The position numbers and the translations under genes were made by a program. A stretch of 64,000 nt of DNA from NCBI RefSeq assembly GCF_002192415.1, contig NZ_CP021780.1:4588001-4652000 (forward strand), given 5' to 3'. A model generated the notes under the pieces. The model was not told the origin of the DNA. It saw only the letters and a list, made by a program, of their open reading frames with translations, and made no database searches. This DNA is from Paenibacillus donghaensis (lineage in GTDB: Bacteria > Bacillota > Bacilli > Paenibacillales > Paenibacillaceae). This document shows positions 35,795-45,290 of the stretch, one piece after another. Positions within the stretch are counted from its first letter, which is position 1. The number at the start of each line of letters is the position of its first letter.

Positions 35795-37138
35795 CTAAAT
35801 TTCATACTCCTCCAGAAACTTGATATCGAAATTCCCGTCCAGGAATACAGGATGCTCCAGCAGCTTTTGGTGGAAAGGAATGGTTGTATGTATGCCTTCC
35901 ACAGCAAATTCAGCCAGGGCCCGTTTCATCTTGGCCACCGCTTCCCGGCGCGAGGGCGCCCAGACAATCAGTTTCGCAATCATCGAATCATAGAAGGGCG
36001 AAATCGTATAGCCAGGATAAGCTGCGCTGTCCACACGGACACCAGGACCGCCAGGCGGAAGGTAGAAGCCGATTTTGCCGGGTGAAGGCATGAAATTGCG
36101 CTCCGGGTCCTCTGCATTGATCCGGCATTCCATGGACCAGCCGTTAATGACAATATCCTTCTGGGCAAAAGACAGCGGATTGCCCTCGGCCACCGAAATC
36201 ATTTCCTTGATCAGATCGACGCCGGTTACCATCTCGGTAACCGGATGCTCCACCTGAATACGCGTGTTCATCTCCATGAAGTAGAACTGGCCATCCGGTC
36301 CAAGCAGGAACTCCAGCGTACCCGCACCCGAATAATTCACGGCCAGCGCTGCACGAACGGCCGCATCGCCCATTGCTGTCCGCACTTCCGGGGTCAGCAC
36401 GGAGCAAGGAGCCTCCTCGACCAGCTTCTGACGACGCCGCTGCACGGAGCAGTCCCGCTCGCCGAGATGCACGGCATTGCCATGGTTGTCGGCGATAATC
36501 TGAATTTCCACATGCTTCATTCCGGTCAGCAGCTTCTCCAAATAGACGCCTGCATTGCCAAAAGCCTTCTGGGCTTCCTGCTGAGCCGCTGTAATCTGCT
36601 TCACCAGGGACTCCTCATCCTCGGCAATACGGATTCCCTTCCCGCCGCCGCCTGCAGTAGCCTTGACGATAATCGGATAGCCGATACTTCTGGCCATCAG
36701 CACGGCTTCCCCGATATCGTCAACCAGTCCGTCCGAACCTGGAATAATCGGCACACCAGCCAGCTTCATCGTTTCCTTGGCTACCGCCTTGTCGCCCATT
36801 CTGGTGATCGCATCCGGCGAAGGCCCAATGAAGATAATGTTGCATGACTCACAGATTTCGGCAAAATCGGCGTTCTCGGCCAGGAATCCATAACCGGGGT
36901 GAATCGCATCGCATTCGGTTAAGGTGGCTACGCTCATAATATTGGTAAAGTTCAGATAGCTGTCCTTGGACGCCGTAGGTCCGATGCAATAAGCCTCGTC
37001 CGCCAGCCGGACATGCAGTGAATCCCGGTCCGGCTCTGAATAGACTGCGACGGTGGATATGCCCAGCTCGCGGCAGGCCCTGATAATGCGCACAGCAATT
37101 TCGCCGCGGTTAGCAATCAACACTTTTTGAATGTTCAT
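35795..37138 (-). CDS. accC: Biotin carboxylase subunit of acetyl-CoA carboxylase
   Basis: 447 residues. ATP-grasp glycine loop [13 protein letters not shown] near residue 160, the active site [18 protein letters not shown] and [17 protein letters not shown]. It carboxylates biotin on AccB using bicarbonate and ATP, the first step of fatty acid synthesis. It follows accB with a ~50-bp gap, as usual. The start is ATG 37138 after GGGAGG. Confidence 0.98.
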   Translation of the reverse strand: MNIQKVLIANRGEIAVRIIRACRELGISTVAVYSEPDRDSLHVRLADEAYCIGPTASKDSYLNFTNIMSVATLTECDAIHPGYGFLAENADFAEICESCNIIFIGPSPDAITRMGDKAVAKETMKLAGVPIIPGSDGLVDDIGEAVLMARSIGYPIIVKATAGGGGKGIRIAEDEESLVKQITAAQQEAQKAFGNAGVYLEKLLTGMKHVEIQIIADNHGNAVHLGERDCSVQRRRQKLVEEAPCSVLTPEVRTAMGDAAVRAALAVNYSGAGTLEFLLGPDGQFYFMEMNTRIQVEHPVTEMVTGVDLIKEMISVAEGNPLSFAQKDIVINGWSMECRINAEDPERNFMPSPGKIGFYLPPGGPGVRVDSAAYPGYTISPFYDSMIAKLIVWAPSRREAVAKMKRALAEFAVEGIHTTIPFHQKLLEHPVFLDGNFDIKFLEEYEI

Positions 37139-37191
37139 CCGTTTCCTCCCAAAATTTATGCTGAGCTTACGCTCCTTAACTGCAAATCGGA

Positions 37192-37701
37192 CTATTCCGG
37201 CTTCACTAGGAAGAGCGGCTGTCCATATTCAACAAGCTGTCCGTTCTCGGCCAGTACGGCTACGATCTCGCCTCTGATTTCCGCTTCCAGCTCGTTCATC
37301 AGCTTCATGGCTTCAATGATGCAGACCGTGGATTTCTCGCTTACCCGGTCGCCGACATTGACGAAGCTTGGTGTTTCCGGAGATGCTGCACTATAGAAGG
37401 TCCCCACCATCGGAGACACAATTTTATGTAACGTGCCTTCTGCAGGGGCTTGCGGCTGCGGAACAGGGGGCTGCTCAGGGGCGGCCTGATAAGTAATCTG
37501 CTGCGGGTTCTGCGGATGCGCTACAGGCGCAAAGGGATAGGCGTTGTAAGGAGCCGCTTGAATCGCTGCGCTCTCGGCCTCGGTGCGGTCGGGTTTGCGG
37601 ATGGCAAGCTTCATGCCTTCGCTTTCGATCTCCAGTTCATGCACGGAGGAGGTCTGGTCCAGCAATTGTATTAATTCCTTAATCTCGCTTAACTTGAACA
37701 T
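37192..37701 (-). CDS. accB: Biotin carboxyl carrier protein
   Basis: 169 residues. N-terminal dimer part ([20 protein letters not shown]), a Pro/Ala/Gln-rich flexible linker at residues ~50-90, then the biotinyl domain with the lysine target in [13 protein letters not shown]. It carries the carboxylated biotin between AccC and the carboxyltransferase. Length is typical. Confidence 0.98.
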   Translation of the reverse strand: MFKLSEIKELIQLLDQTSSVHELEIESEGMKLAIRKPDRTEAESAAIQAAPYNAYPFAPVAHPQNPQQITYQAAPEQPPVPQPQAPAEGTLHKIVSPMVGTFYSAASPETPSFVNVGDRVSEKSTVCIIEAMKLMNELEAEIRGEIVAVLAENGQLVEYGQPLFLVKPE

Positions 37702-37794
37702 TTATCAGTTCACTCCTTCAGCTTTCTTTCAAAGCCACTCTCATTCATACGGTTTCAAGATAACGTTATGTATTATATCACAAACCATAGAAAT

Positions 37795-37826
37795 GGAAAG
37801 AGCCCCGGCAAACCCGGGGCTCTTTC
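37795..37826 (-). terminator. Terminator of the spoIIIA operon
   Basis: AGAGCCCCGG-caaa-CCGGGGCTCT, a 10-bp GC-rich stem followed on the minus strand by TTTCC. It separates spoIIIAH from the constitutive accBC genes. Confidence 0.85.
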
Positions 37827-37852
37827 GACATGATCTTCGGTTTTCAGCAGAT

Positions 37853-38749
37853 TTATTGCTCGGAAACATATTGCACGCTGACTTTGTTCTGCGAGACGCT
37901 CAGTTCTTTCATCACCAGATCGACGATGCCTACAGCCTGTTTCACATCCAGCTTATCGCTGAGCACTACTACCTTGTAGGAATCTCCAGCCTCCTCCTTG
38001 ACAATCGCTTCGCCGTAGGTTTTCTGTAGCTGCACTTCGACTCCGTCAATCTTGGACTCTTTTTCTTCCAGGTTCATCAGCTTTTCCTGGGCAACTGCAT
38101 TTTCTGCAGGCGATTTATCCATGTCATTCATCAGGGCCATCAGATCATTGTATTCTTCGAGATTCTTCTGCTGGCGTTCATACAGATAGTTGTTAAACAT
38201 GCTGCTGGCCGATACACTCTGGGAAGCTACTTCATCCAGGATGGCCTTGTCATCCTTGGCCGGTGTTTTGTCTGCAGTTACCGGGGCGGTCTCTTTATCC
38301 TTGGTTTCCTGAACGGCAGTATCTTTCACAGCGGTGTCCTTGCTGACCTTGTCTGTAGCAGTGTTGTCTGTAGCGACTGTGTCCTTGCTATCCTTAGCCG
38401 AATTGTCGCTGCCTGCAGCCGTTTGATCCTCTGCCGCCGGGTCCGTTGCGGTGTCGGCAACCTTGCTCTCATCCTCAATTACGGCCGCTGTGTTGTTCTC
38501 ATCGGCTACGGCTGCCGTATCTGCTGCAACTTTGCCTTCAGTTACTACTTCGTTTACCACAACACCTTTGTCTCCGGCGGAAACAAGGTCGGCTCCGGCT
38601 GTATTCTTAAGCTGGTCCACCTGCATCGTTCCTGCTGTGTCCTTAGGGAGCGTCGCCCCCGAATCCTCGGTGAACAGATAATAAGCCGAGAGCACCACCA
38701 TCAAACTGAGCATGGAAACCAACCAAATTGTTTGTCTTTTGCCATTCAT
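37853..38749 (-). CDS. spoIIIAH: Stage III sporulation protein AH
   Basis: 298 residues: one N-terminal membrane helix (TIWLVSMLSLMVVLSAYYLF), a very long Asp/Thr/Ala/Lys-rich region (residues ~35-170) with near-repeats of KDTAV and ATD, and a C-terminal YscJ/FliF-like ring domain (ENAVAQEKLMNLEEKESKID, then VQYVSEQ). In the mother cell it forms a ring that contacts SpoIIQ from the forespore to make the feeding tube. The linker is longer than in B. subtilis SpoIIIAH (218 residues in total). Confidence 0.93.
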   Translation of the reverse strand: MNGKRQTIWLVSMLSLMVVLSAYYLFTEDSGATLPKDTAGTMQVDQLKNTAGADLVSAGDKGVVVNEVVTEGKVAADTAAVADENNTAAVIEDESKVADTATDPAAEDQTAAGSDNSAKDSKDTVATDNTATDKVSKDTAVKDTAVQETKDKETAPVTADKTPAKDDKAILDEVASQSVSASSMFNNYLYERQQKNLEEYNDLMALMNDMDKSPAENAVAQEKLMNLEEKESKIDGVEVQLQKTYGEAIVKEEAGDSYKVVVLSDKLDVKQAVGIVDLVMKELSVSQNKVSVQYVSEQ

Positions 38750-38797
38750 TGATTATTCCTCCCAAAAGTTAAAGTTAATGGTTACTAGCCGAACCTT

Positions 38798-39439
38798 CTA
38801 TTCCTGTTTGCGCGGAACGACGGAAATCCGGTAACTGGGCACGTTCAGCCCTTTCTCCAGCGCCTGCTCGATCAGGCCGCGCACCACCTTGTTCTCTGCC
38901 CCTTTGGCTACCACAAGCACACCGCGCACCTGGGGTTTAATCCGTTTGGTGATAATCGGCTTCTCATCGCCGGACTGCGTGTAGGTTACAATCTGGCCAT
39001 CCCGCGTGTACTGGGTGGTATTGCGCTTGCCGCCGCTGGCGTCGGTCTCTTCGCTCTGCTGCTGGGAGTCATTCACATCCCGCACCATTACAATCTCCTC
39101 AGTCGACTCTACAGTAACCATGATGTCCACCGTGCCAACTCCGACGATTTTCTCCAGAATCTCCTTGGTGCGGTTCTCCATCGCAAGCTCGATACTCTCG
39201 AATGGAGTCGCCGCCCCTGCATCGCCTTCGACCAGTGCGGTCTGCGCGGCCTCGGTCTGAGGCGGCTCACGTCCTGTGTTCTCGTTGTCCAGCTTCTTCA
39301 CATTGACAAAAGAATTGAACAGCATAATCGCCGCTCCCAGTAGGCCCAGAATGATCAGCCAGCGGAAGGTATGGCTCCGTTTGGGACTTCCCGTCCCGCC
39401 GCCGGCCCATTGCTCCAGCTTCTTGAACCAATTCGCCAT
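38798..39439 (-). CDS. spoIIIAG: Stage III sporulation protein AG
   Basis: 213 residues. Membrane helix WLIILGLLGAAIMLFNSFVN near residue 30, then the ring-building domain with IVGVGTVDIMVTVESTEEIV and KPQVRGVLVVAKGAENKVVR. It oligomerises into a large ring in the intermembrane channel. ATG 39439 is favoured (MANWFKKLEQW, after GGGGGTCAGGGG); the ATG at 39466 is possible. Confidence 0.95.
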   Translation of the reverse strand: MANWFKKLEQWAGGGTGSPKRSHTFRWLIILGLLGAAIMLFNSFVNVKKLDNENTGREPPQTEAAQTALVEGDAGAATPFESIELAMENRTKEILEKIVGVGTVDIMVTVESTEEIVMVRDVNDSQQQSEETDASGGKRNTTQYTRDGQIVTYTQSGDEKPIITKRIKPQVRGVLVVAKGAENKVVRGLIEQALEKGLNVPSYRISVVPRKQE

Positions 39440-39467
39440 GCCCCTGACCCCCTTTTTATTATCCATA

Positions 39468-40214
39468 TCACAGCTTGTCTGACGTCGAATCCGCGTTTCC
39501 TGTTACTCTGATTACTCCAGGTTCAAGTCCCCACCTGTTCTCCAGCAGATGGATGACAGCCTCCGCTTCAGCAGCGGCCGCTTCGTCCGCCGGTCCGCTT
39601 ACTGCACCAGCGTCCCCACCGCTCGTTGGCTCGGTACCGATATGAACCTCAACCGGCTCTACAGGCACAATGGCAATCGCCTCACTATCCTCTGCATCAG
39701 GCGCTTCTGACGGAACAGCGGAACCGGAGGCCGCAGCCGGGGGGAGGTACACCTGCACTTCCGAGATCACCGGGACCTCCTCTCCGCCGCTTGCACTCCT
39801 GCTCATTCCCAGCGTAACGGTAACCTTGGCTCCGCGTTCTCCCGTCTCGCTGGTGATCTGATCCTTCATCTGCCCCGCGACCTCCGCCGCAGCCAGCTCC
39901 AGGCTCCGGCTCTGCTGGCCTGCCGCCAGCTTCATTCCATCAGCAAGGATTTGCTCCAAGGACTCGGCTTGCCCTTTACCTCCCGAGAACAAACCGCCGC
40001 TGCGCTCTTGGCGGCTGAGTTCCAGGCCCAGCTCCTGCACCGCATCTCCCTTCAGAAGCGAGATGATCGGGCTTAGTATGGTGAGCAGAACCAGCAGACT
40101 GAGCACCAGTCTGGCATAACGCTCCATCGATTTGCTCGGCAGCAGCAGCTCCACGAATGCGGCCAGCAGCACAACCAGAATAATTTCCCGCAGCCATCCT
40201 CCCAGCCAGTCCAT
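39468..40214 (-). CDS. spoIIIAF: Stage III sporulation protein AF
   Basis: 248 residues with two N-terminal membrane helices (REIILVVLLAAFVELLLPS and ARLVLSLLVLLTILSPII) and a soluble C-terminal ring-like domain ending GLEPGVIRVTGNAD. A central Ala/Glu/Pro-rich stretch is longer than in B. subtilis. It is part of the SpoIIIA channel and neighbours spoIIIAE and AG. Confidence 0.93.
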   Translation of the reverse strand: MDWLGGWLREIILVVLLAAFVELLLPSKSMERYARLVLSLLVLLTILSPIISLLKGDAVQELGLELSRQERSGGLFSGGKGQAESLEQILADGMKLAAGQQSRSLELAAAEVAGQMKDQITSETGERGAKVTVTLGMSRSASGGEEVPVISEVQVYLPPAAASGSAVPSEAPDAEDSEAIAIVPVEPVEVHIGTEPTSGGDAGAVSGPADEAAAAEAEAVIHLLENRWGLEPGVIRVTGNADSTSDKL

Positions 40215-40252
40215 GATCTCTCTCCCTCCTGAAGCTGCTTAATTCTCTGCTC

Positions 40253-41488
40253 TCACCTCATCATCACGGTTACATTGCCTGCCATCAGCATGATGGTCAC
40301 GGCCAAGAAGAACATCAGCGAAACGGCGGCCAGAGCGGCGAAGACGTAAATCATGCTTTTGCCGATCGTCTGCAGACAGGTTACAATCGGCGTCTCTCCA
40401 AGCGGCTGCATCACCGCTGCCGCAATATTATAGATCAGCGCCAGCACCAGAATCTTGATCGCCGGGAAAGCACAGAGGAACAGGATGATGATGACCCCGG
40501 ACAGCCCGATCGCATTCTTCACCAGCAGTGAAGCCGAGATGACCGTGTCAGTGGCATCCGCGAACATTTTGCCGATGACCGGAACGAAATTGCCTGTGAT
40601 GTATTTCGCCGCCCGGATCGTGACTCCGTCCGTTACAGAGCTGGTTATGCCCCGTACGGAAATGACCCCGAGAAACACGGTCAGCAGCACTCCCAGCAGC
40701 CCTGCCCCGATATTGCGCAGCAGGTTGGCCAGCTGGGTCAGCTTGTATTTATCTGACAGGGCGCTGACCAGATGCAGCACCGCCGAGAAGAAGAAGAGCG
40801 GAAACACAATCGTGTGGATCAGGGTGCCGACGGTGTGGATCATAAAGACAATCAACGGATGCGTTACAGAGACTGTCACGATATTCCCCATCGAAGCCAG
40901 CAGCGCGAACAGCAGTGGAATCATCGCCATCATGAAGTCGATCATCCGGTCAATCGCGTCCTTGGCATAACCAATGGCCACATTGAAGCTGTTCACCGCA
41001 ATCACCAGCACCACCATATAGCAGAGCGTGTAGGCAACCTTGCTGACGGTTTTACGTTCAAACGCCGTCTGCAGCGTCTCCAGAATCATACTCAGCACAC
41101 TGATCATCACAATCGTGACTAGCAGCTTGCCGTTAAACAGCACCTCATGCCACATGAACCGCAGCAGCCCGGCAAGAATGCTGGAGAGGCTTAGACCTTT
41201 CTCTCCCGGCAGCAGCATGTCCATCAGGGAAGGCGTCTGCCCGTCCGGGAAGAATCCGCCGTAGTCCTTCATCAATTGATCCCAGTACGTCTCCACGCCA
41301 TCCGTGGGCAGATGCTCCATCTGCCCCTTAACCCACTGGTCGACCGCCGAAGGTGAACTCGGGGCGGGCGTCGCTGACGGGGCCGCATTCACGGTTCCGC
41401 CGGACAGCAGCAGCAGCAGCAGCAGGCAGGGAATCAGCAGCAACCACGCCTGCAGCTTGGGCGGCCGGAATACGCTGCGCTTTTGCAT
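40253..41488 (-). CDS. spoIIIAE: Stage III sporulation protein AE
   Basis: 411 residues. N-terminal signal-like segment (AWLLLIPCLLLLLLLSGGTV), then several membrane helices in the C-terminal three quarters, with DYGGFFPDGQTPSLMDMLLPG before the first. It is a polytopic mother-cell membrane protein proposed as an export-apparatus component of the feeding tube. Its length matches the family. Confidence 0.95.
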   Translation of the reverse strand: MQKRSVFRPPKLQAWLLLIPCLLLLLLLSGGTVNAAPSATPAPSSPSAVDQWVKGQMEHLPTDGVETYWDQLMKDYGGFFPDGQTPSLMDMLLPGEKGLSLSSILAGLLRFMWHEVLFNGKLLVTIVMISVLSMILETLQTAFERKTVSKVAYTLCYMVVLVIAVNSFNVAIGYAKDAIDRMIDFMMAMIPLLFALLASMGNIVTVSVTHPLIVFMIHTVGTLIHTIVFPLFFFSAVLHLVSALSDKYKLTQLANLLRNIGAGLLGVLLTVFLGVISVRGITSSVTDGVTIRAAKYITGNFVPVIGKMFADATDTVISASLLVKNAIGLSGVIIILFLCAFPAIKILVLALIYNIAAAVMQPLGETPIVTCLQTIGKSMIYVFAALAAVSLMFFLAVTIMLMAGNVTVMMR

Positions 41489-41536
41489 AACTTCCCCTCC
41501 TGCCCTGGCTTCGTGGCTACTTGGCGTTAGCTCAGC

Positions 41537-41926
41537 TTAAGCTGGCAGCAGCTTCATAACCGTTTCAATAATGATGCTGATAATCGGAACGGCCAGCACC
41601 ATAATCAGCACCTTGCCGGCCAGCTCAATCTTGGAGGCTATCGATTCCTGGCCTGCGTCGCGCACGATCTGCGCCCCGAACTCGGCGATATAGGAGATTC
41701 CGATAATTTTGAACACCGTTTTGAGATAGATAGATTCCATTCCCGAGGACGCCGCCACCTTCTCCAGCGTGGACAGGATCACACCAATCTTGCCGATCAG
41801 GAACAGAAAGATCAGAATGCCCGTTGCAGTGGCAAGAAGAAAGGCGAAAACCGGCTTTTGTTCCTTCAGAACCAGAATCAGAATGGATGCCAAGAGTCCT
41901 ATGCCCACAATCTGGATCATTTCCAT
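41537..41926 (-). CDS. spoIIIAD: Stage III sporulation protein AD
   Basis: 129 residues with four hydrophobic segments (IQIVGIGLLASILILVL at the start, FAFLLATATGILIFLFLIG, and two near the C-terminus). ATG 41926 gives the family start MEMIQIVGIGL. The upstream frame to 42022 overlaps spoIIIAC and reads as non-family sequence. It is a membrane component of the channel and pairs with SpoIIIAC. Confidence 0.95.
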   Translation of the reverse strand: MEMIQIVGIGLLASILILVLKEQKPVFAFLLATATGILIFLFLIGKIGVILSTLEKVAASSGMESIYLKTVFKIIGISYIAEFGAQIVRDAGQESIASKIELAGKVLIMVLAVPIISIIIETVMKLLPA

Positions 41927-41933
41927 AGCGGGC

Positions 41934-42137
41934 CTACTGGAACAGGAAAATGGTTTTGATTTCCTGCAGCAGCCCATCCAGCATGCGGATGACCATGAAC
42001 AGGACAACGATAAAGCCGACAATGGTTACCCAGTGGGCGAAATCCTCTTTGCCCATTTGCTTCAGCACCGTATGGATCATGGCAATGATAATGCCGATGC
42101 CGGCAATCTGAAAAATCGCGTTGACTTCAATATTCAT
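41934..42137 (-). CDS. spoIIIAC: Stage III sporulation protein AC
   Basis: 67 residues, two membrane helices (IFQIAGIGIIIAMIHTVL and WVTIVGFIVVLFMVIRML). ATG 42137 gives MNIEVNAIF, matching the family; the ATG at 42146 is too close to the SD. It is a small membrane protein of the SpoIIIA complex. Confidence 0.95.
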   Translation of the reverse strand: MNIEVNAIFQIAGIGIIIAMIHTVLKQMGKEDFAHWVTIVGFIVVLFMVIRMLDGLLQEIKTIFLFQ

Positions 42138-42150
42138 TCCTGGCACCTCG

Positions 42151-42669
42151 CTAAAAGATCAAAATGACGATCAATGCTCCAAGCAGCAGACCCAGGCTTT
42201 TGCTGAGCTTCTCATATTTGCCCTGATCCTCTCTGGCCGCTGTCTCCTCCTGCTTCAATTGCTGCAATGCCAGTGCGATATGATTGCTCTGGTTCGTGCG
42301 GTCGCTGGTGCCGAGGGTAAGGCTCAGCTGGCGGAGAATCTCTTTCTCCGCCCCCTTCAGGGCGGTACCCCTCCAGTGTTCCTCCATAGACAGCGCTATC
42401 GCCTCCTGGGCACTGTGGTCATGCGGCGGACTCATCTCCGCCGCAGTGCAGGCCCAGAAGCCCTTCAGCGGCTCCTTGGACTGCTGCCCGATCCGCCTCA
42501 GCGCTTCGGGCAGCGGGGTGAAACCGTACATAATCTCCGTCTCCAGCCGCTGCAGCGAGGCGATCAGCGCCCGGATGTGACGGGGTCTGTCGGCGTACTG
42601 GCGGGCGCGCTGGAATCCGGCCAGCGTGCCTGCCAGCACAATCAGCACCGCCCCGAACAGCTTAAGCAC
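42151..42669 (-). CDS. spoIIIAB: Stage III sporulation protein AB
   Basis: 172 residues. N-terminal membrane helix (KLFGAVLIVLAGTLAGFQRA), a cytosolic helical domain (LETEIMYGFTPLPEALRRIG) and a C-terminal helix (LGLLLGALIVILIF). It resembles GspF-type platform proteins and is paired with the ATPase SpoIIIAA, whose gene end it overlaps by 8 bp. Confidence 0.95.
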   Translation of the reverse strand: MLKLFGAVLIVLAGTLAGFQRARQYADRPRHIRALIASLQRLETEIMYGFTPLPEALRRIGQQSKEPLKGFWACTAAEMSPPHDHSAQEAIALSMEEHWRGTALKGAEKEILRQLSLTLGTSDRTNQSNHIALALQQLKQEETAAREDQGKYEKLSKSLGLLLGALIVILIF

Positions 42670-43663
42670 GAAGACCTCCTCCGGGCTGCTGCTGCGGGGA
42701 GATCAGCAGCAGCCCGCGCTTCTGGCTGTCCAGAATCCGGAAGGACAGCCCGGCCTCCGAGCGGTGAAGGATCACATACCGCTCGAACATCTTCTGCTCC
42801 AGCAGGCCTCCCAGGCCCGGCCTGCGGAGAAGCTCGGTCACTTCCTTGCCGTGGGCGGAAGCCACCACCGAGATGCCGGCATTCAGCGCTTCGGTCACCG
42901 CATCGGCATCCTCGCGCCGGCCCAGCTCATCGGCAATAATTACGTCCGGCGACAGGGAGCGGATCATCATCATCATGCCTTCCGCCTTCGGGCAGCCATC
43001 CAGCACATCGGTGCGCGGCCCGACGTCAAAGGCAGGAATCCCGCGCCGGCTGCCGGCGATCTCCGAGCGCTCATCGACTATGCCCACCTTCAGGCCCGGC
43101 CTGCCCTGCTCTCTTGGCGAGGGATCACCGCTGGAGATTTGCCGGGCCAGGTCGCGCAGCAGTGTGGTTTTGCCGTGCTGGGGCGGCGAGAGAATCAGCG
43201 TATGCATGATCCGCTGCCGTCCCCGGTCCAGCAGATAGGGCAGCACCCCATCGGCCACGCCCGGCACCTCGCGGGCAATCCGTACATTGAAGCCGGTAAT
43301 GTCACGCAGATGCTCCACCCCGCCGCCGCTTAATACGGTGCGGCCGGCCAGTCCGATCCGGTGTCCGCCGGGGATGGTAATGAAACCCTTGCGGAGCTCT
43401 TCTTCCATCGTATACAGCGAGTGGTTGCTGATCAGGTCTAGTAGGCGGTGGCTGTCTTCACGGTCCGGCTTGTACGCTTCTTCGGGTGTGTGAGTCAGAG
43501 CGCCGTTTGCGCCGAGAAAATGATATTTGCCGGAATAATTAATCTCCAGCGGACGTCCTTCACGGACACGGATCTCTTCTACCTTACTCAGCAGTGACAG
43601 CGGCAGCGCCACCAGCAGTGACCTGACCTTCTCGGGAAACAGCTGAAGCCATTCATTTGCCAT
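42662..43663 (-). CDS. spoIIIAA: Stage III sporulation protein AA (secretion-type ATPase)
   Basis: 333 residues of the RecA/GspE-like class. Walker A in LSPPQHGKTTLLRDLARQI near residue 155, and the Walker B region DVIIADELGRREDADAVTEA. It powers assembly or transport of the SpoIIIA channel from the mother-cell side. It is the first gene of the eight-gene operon, which in Bacillus is driven by sigma-E. ATG 43663 after GGGGGT matches the family N-terminus. Confidence 0.96.
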   Translation of the reverse strand: MANEWLQLFPEKVRSLLVALPLSLLSKVEEIRVREGRPLEINYSGKYHFLGANGALTHTPEEAYKPDREDSHRLLDLISNHSLYTMEEELRKGFITIPGGHRIGLAGRTVLSGGGVEHLRDITGFNVRIAREVPGVADGVLPYLLDRGRQRIMHTLILSPPQHGKTTLLRDLARQISSGDPSPREQGRPGLKVGIVDERSEIAGSRRGIPAFDVGPRTDVLDGCPKAEGMMMMIRSLSPDVIIADELGRREDADAVTEALNAGISVVASAHGKEVTELLRRPGLGGLLEQKMFERYVILHRSEAGLSFRILDSQKRGLLLISPQQQPGGGLRA

Positions 43664-43746
43664 AATGGGTACCCCCAAGTTGTCCTCTATTGAACTTGCT
43701 TTATTCCATATTTATGCTTGTACGCGTCGTTTATGCCTATCATCTA

Positions 43747-44010
43747 TCATTTTTTCAGAATCCCAATTAGGAGAAAGGCCACCCCGCAGCCGATCCAGCC
43801 CAGCTTGCCCCAGGACAGCTGCTGCGCCATCCCGGTGAGGCCAATGGCCGTAGTTACAACCAGCACAGTGGGTCCTACCAGCGCCAGCCCGGAATTCACC
43901 GCGAGCGCCTTGTCCACCTGATTCAGCTTCAGCATAATTAACGCCGCCGTAATTTCGGCACTTCCCGAGAACAGCCGAAGCACCGCCATCCAGCTAACAT
44001 ACTTGTCCAT
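43747..44010 (-). CDS. yqhV: YqhV/DUF2619 family small membrane protein
   Basis: 87 residues from ATG 44010 (DKYVSWMAVLRLFSGSAEI) after AAAGGAGTGG. Three hydrophobic segments include ALALVGPTVLVVTTAIGLTG-like sequence and CGVAFLLIGILKK. In B. subtilis yqhV also lies directly before spoIIIAA. Function is unknown. Confidence 0.9.
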   Translation of the reverse strand: MDKYVSWMAVLRLFSGSAEITAALIMLKLNQVDKALAVNSGLALVGPTVLVVTTAIGLTGMAQQLSWGKLGWIGCGVAFLLIGILKK

Positions 44011-44283
44011 TTCAATCCACTCCTTTACGGAACTCCGTTCATCAGCCAGCACATTTGGATATAAGAAATCGGCCTGTCCCGCTGTTATCCATGGATATGC
44101 AGAAGAAGCCAGCTTTAGACAACAAGAAATGGGCAGACTTCCGCGTTGTGAAAGAAGTCATAGTGATTGCCTATATAAAAAAATATCATCAGTATGATAA
44201 AATATATTTTATGGTGTTTACACAGGCTGTTTTCCGCTTCTTCGGGAACTACTAAGACATTAGACAAAGAGGGGTTTTGGGTC

Positions 44284-45150
44284 ATGCACGTTCGTAATTA
44301 CGCGGTTCCGCTTACTACGGGGACTGTGGGCAAACGCGTTAGAGAGATTACCATCATTATCTTTTCTGCTTTTCTGCTCGCCTGCGGGCTGAAGCTGTTT
44401 CTGATTCCGCATCAGCTGTTAAGCGGCGGAGTGGCCGGGGTAGCCTCGATCATTGGTTATCTGAGCAATCCGAAGTATATTTCGCTGATCTATTTCTCCA
44501 TTAATCTGCCGATTCTGATCTGGGGGTACATAGCAGTCGGCAAAAAATACATCTGTCTTAGCATGCTCTCCGTCCTGTCCACCACCTGGTTTCTGAGCTT
44601 GATTCCTGCGGTGCAGCTGACACATGATCCGATCCTTGCCAGTATCTTCGGCGGGGTTATTATTGCGGCGGGGGTAGGGTTCTCGCTGCGCGCCGGAGGC
44701 TCCTCGGGCGGCTTCGATATTCTGGGCTCCATCATTACGCGCAAGCGTGATATTCCGATGGGGAGCGTAATGTTTGTAATGGACGGGATCGTAATTCTGA
44801 GCCTCGGGTTCTTCAAAAGCTGGGATTCGGCGCTCTACGCCATGTTATGTATATTTGTCAAAAGCCGGGTCGTTGACATGATCCACATTCGCCATGTGAA
44901 GCTGACCTGCTTCATTGTCACCAAGGAACGCGAGCAGATGCTGGAGCGCCTGAAGGAGCTGCCCCACGGCATCACTGTCGTGAATGCGGAAGGCGGCTAC
45001 AGCCATGAGGGCAACACGATGCTGATGACGGTCACCACCCGCTATGAGCTGGCACAGCTGCGCAAGACAATTCTAGAGACTGACCCGCATTCCTTCGTCA
45101 ATGTGCTGGAGACGGTGGAGATCCTCGGCAGGTTCAGACGGTTAAGCTAG
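44284..45150 (+). CDS. YitT family membrane protein (DUF161/DUF2179)
   Basis: 288 residues. Five to six helices in the N-terminal 190 residues, with the family motifs RAGGSSGGFDILGSIITRK and GGVAGVASIIGYLSNP. The soluble C-terminal DUF2179 domain follows (GITVVNAEGGYSHEGNTMLM, and ETDPHSFVNVLETVEILG). Family function is not established. The start is ATG 44284 after AAAGAGGGG; the frame extends upstream but without family sequence. It is the only plus-strand gene in this block. Confidence 0.92.
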   Translation: MHVRNYAVPLTTGTVGKRVREITIIIFSAFLLACGLKLFLIPHQLLSGGVAGVASIIGYLSNPKYISLIYFSINLPILIWGYIAVGKKYICLSMLSVLSTTWFLSLIPAVQLTHDPILASIFGGVIIAAGVGFSLRAGGSSGGFDILGSIITRKRDIPMGSVMFVMDGIVILSLGFFKSWDSALYAMLCIFVKSRVVDMIHIRHVKLTCFIVTKEREQMLERLKELPHGITVVNAEGGYSHEGNTMLMTVTTRYELAQLRKTILETDPHSFVNVLETVEILGRFRRLS

Positions 45151-45222
45151 ATAACTCAACTTTCGGTTACTACTTAGGCCTCAGCGAGGATTTAGAATGT
45201 GTTACTTCAGAACGTTCAACGC

Positions 45223-45250
45223 AAATAGATGCGAAAGTGCAACTAATTTC
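45223..45250 (+). repeat. ~27-bp palindromic repeat
   Basis: AAATAGATGCGAAAGTGC followed by AACTAATTTC, same family as the cluster at 33488-33667. Another copy is at 45741-45768. Confidence 0.7.
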
Positions 45251-45290
45251 AGCTGAAACCTCTGTCTGGAAGCGATTAAGTGCGATATTG

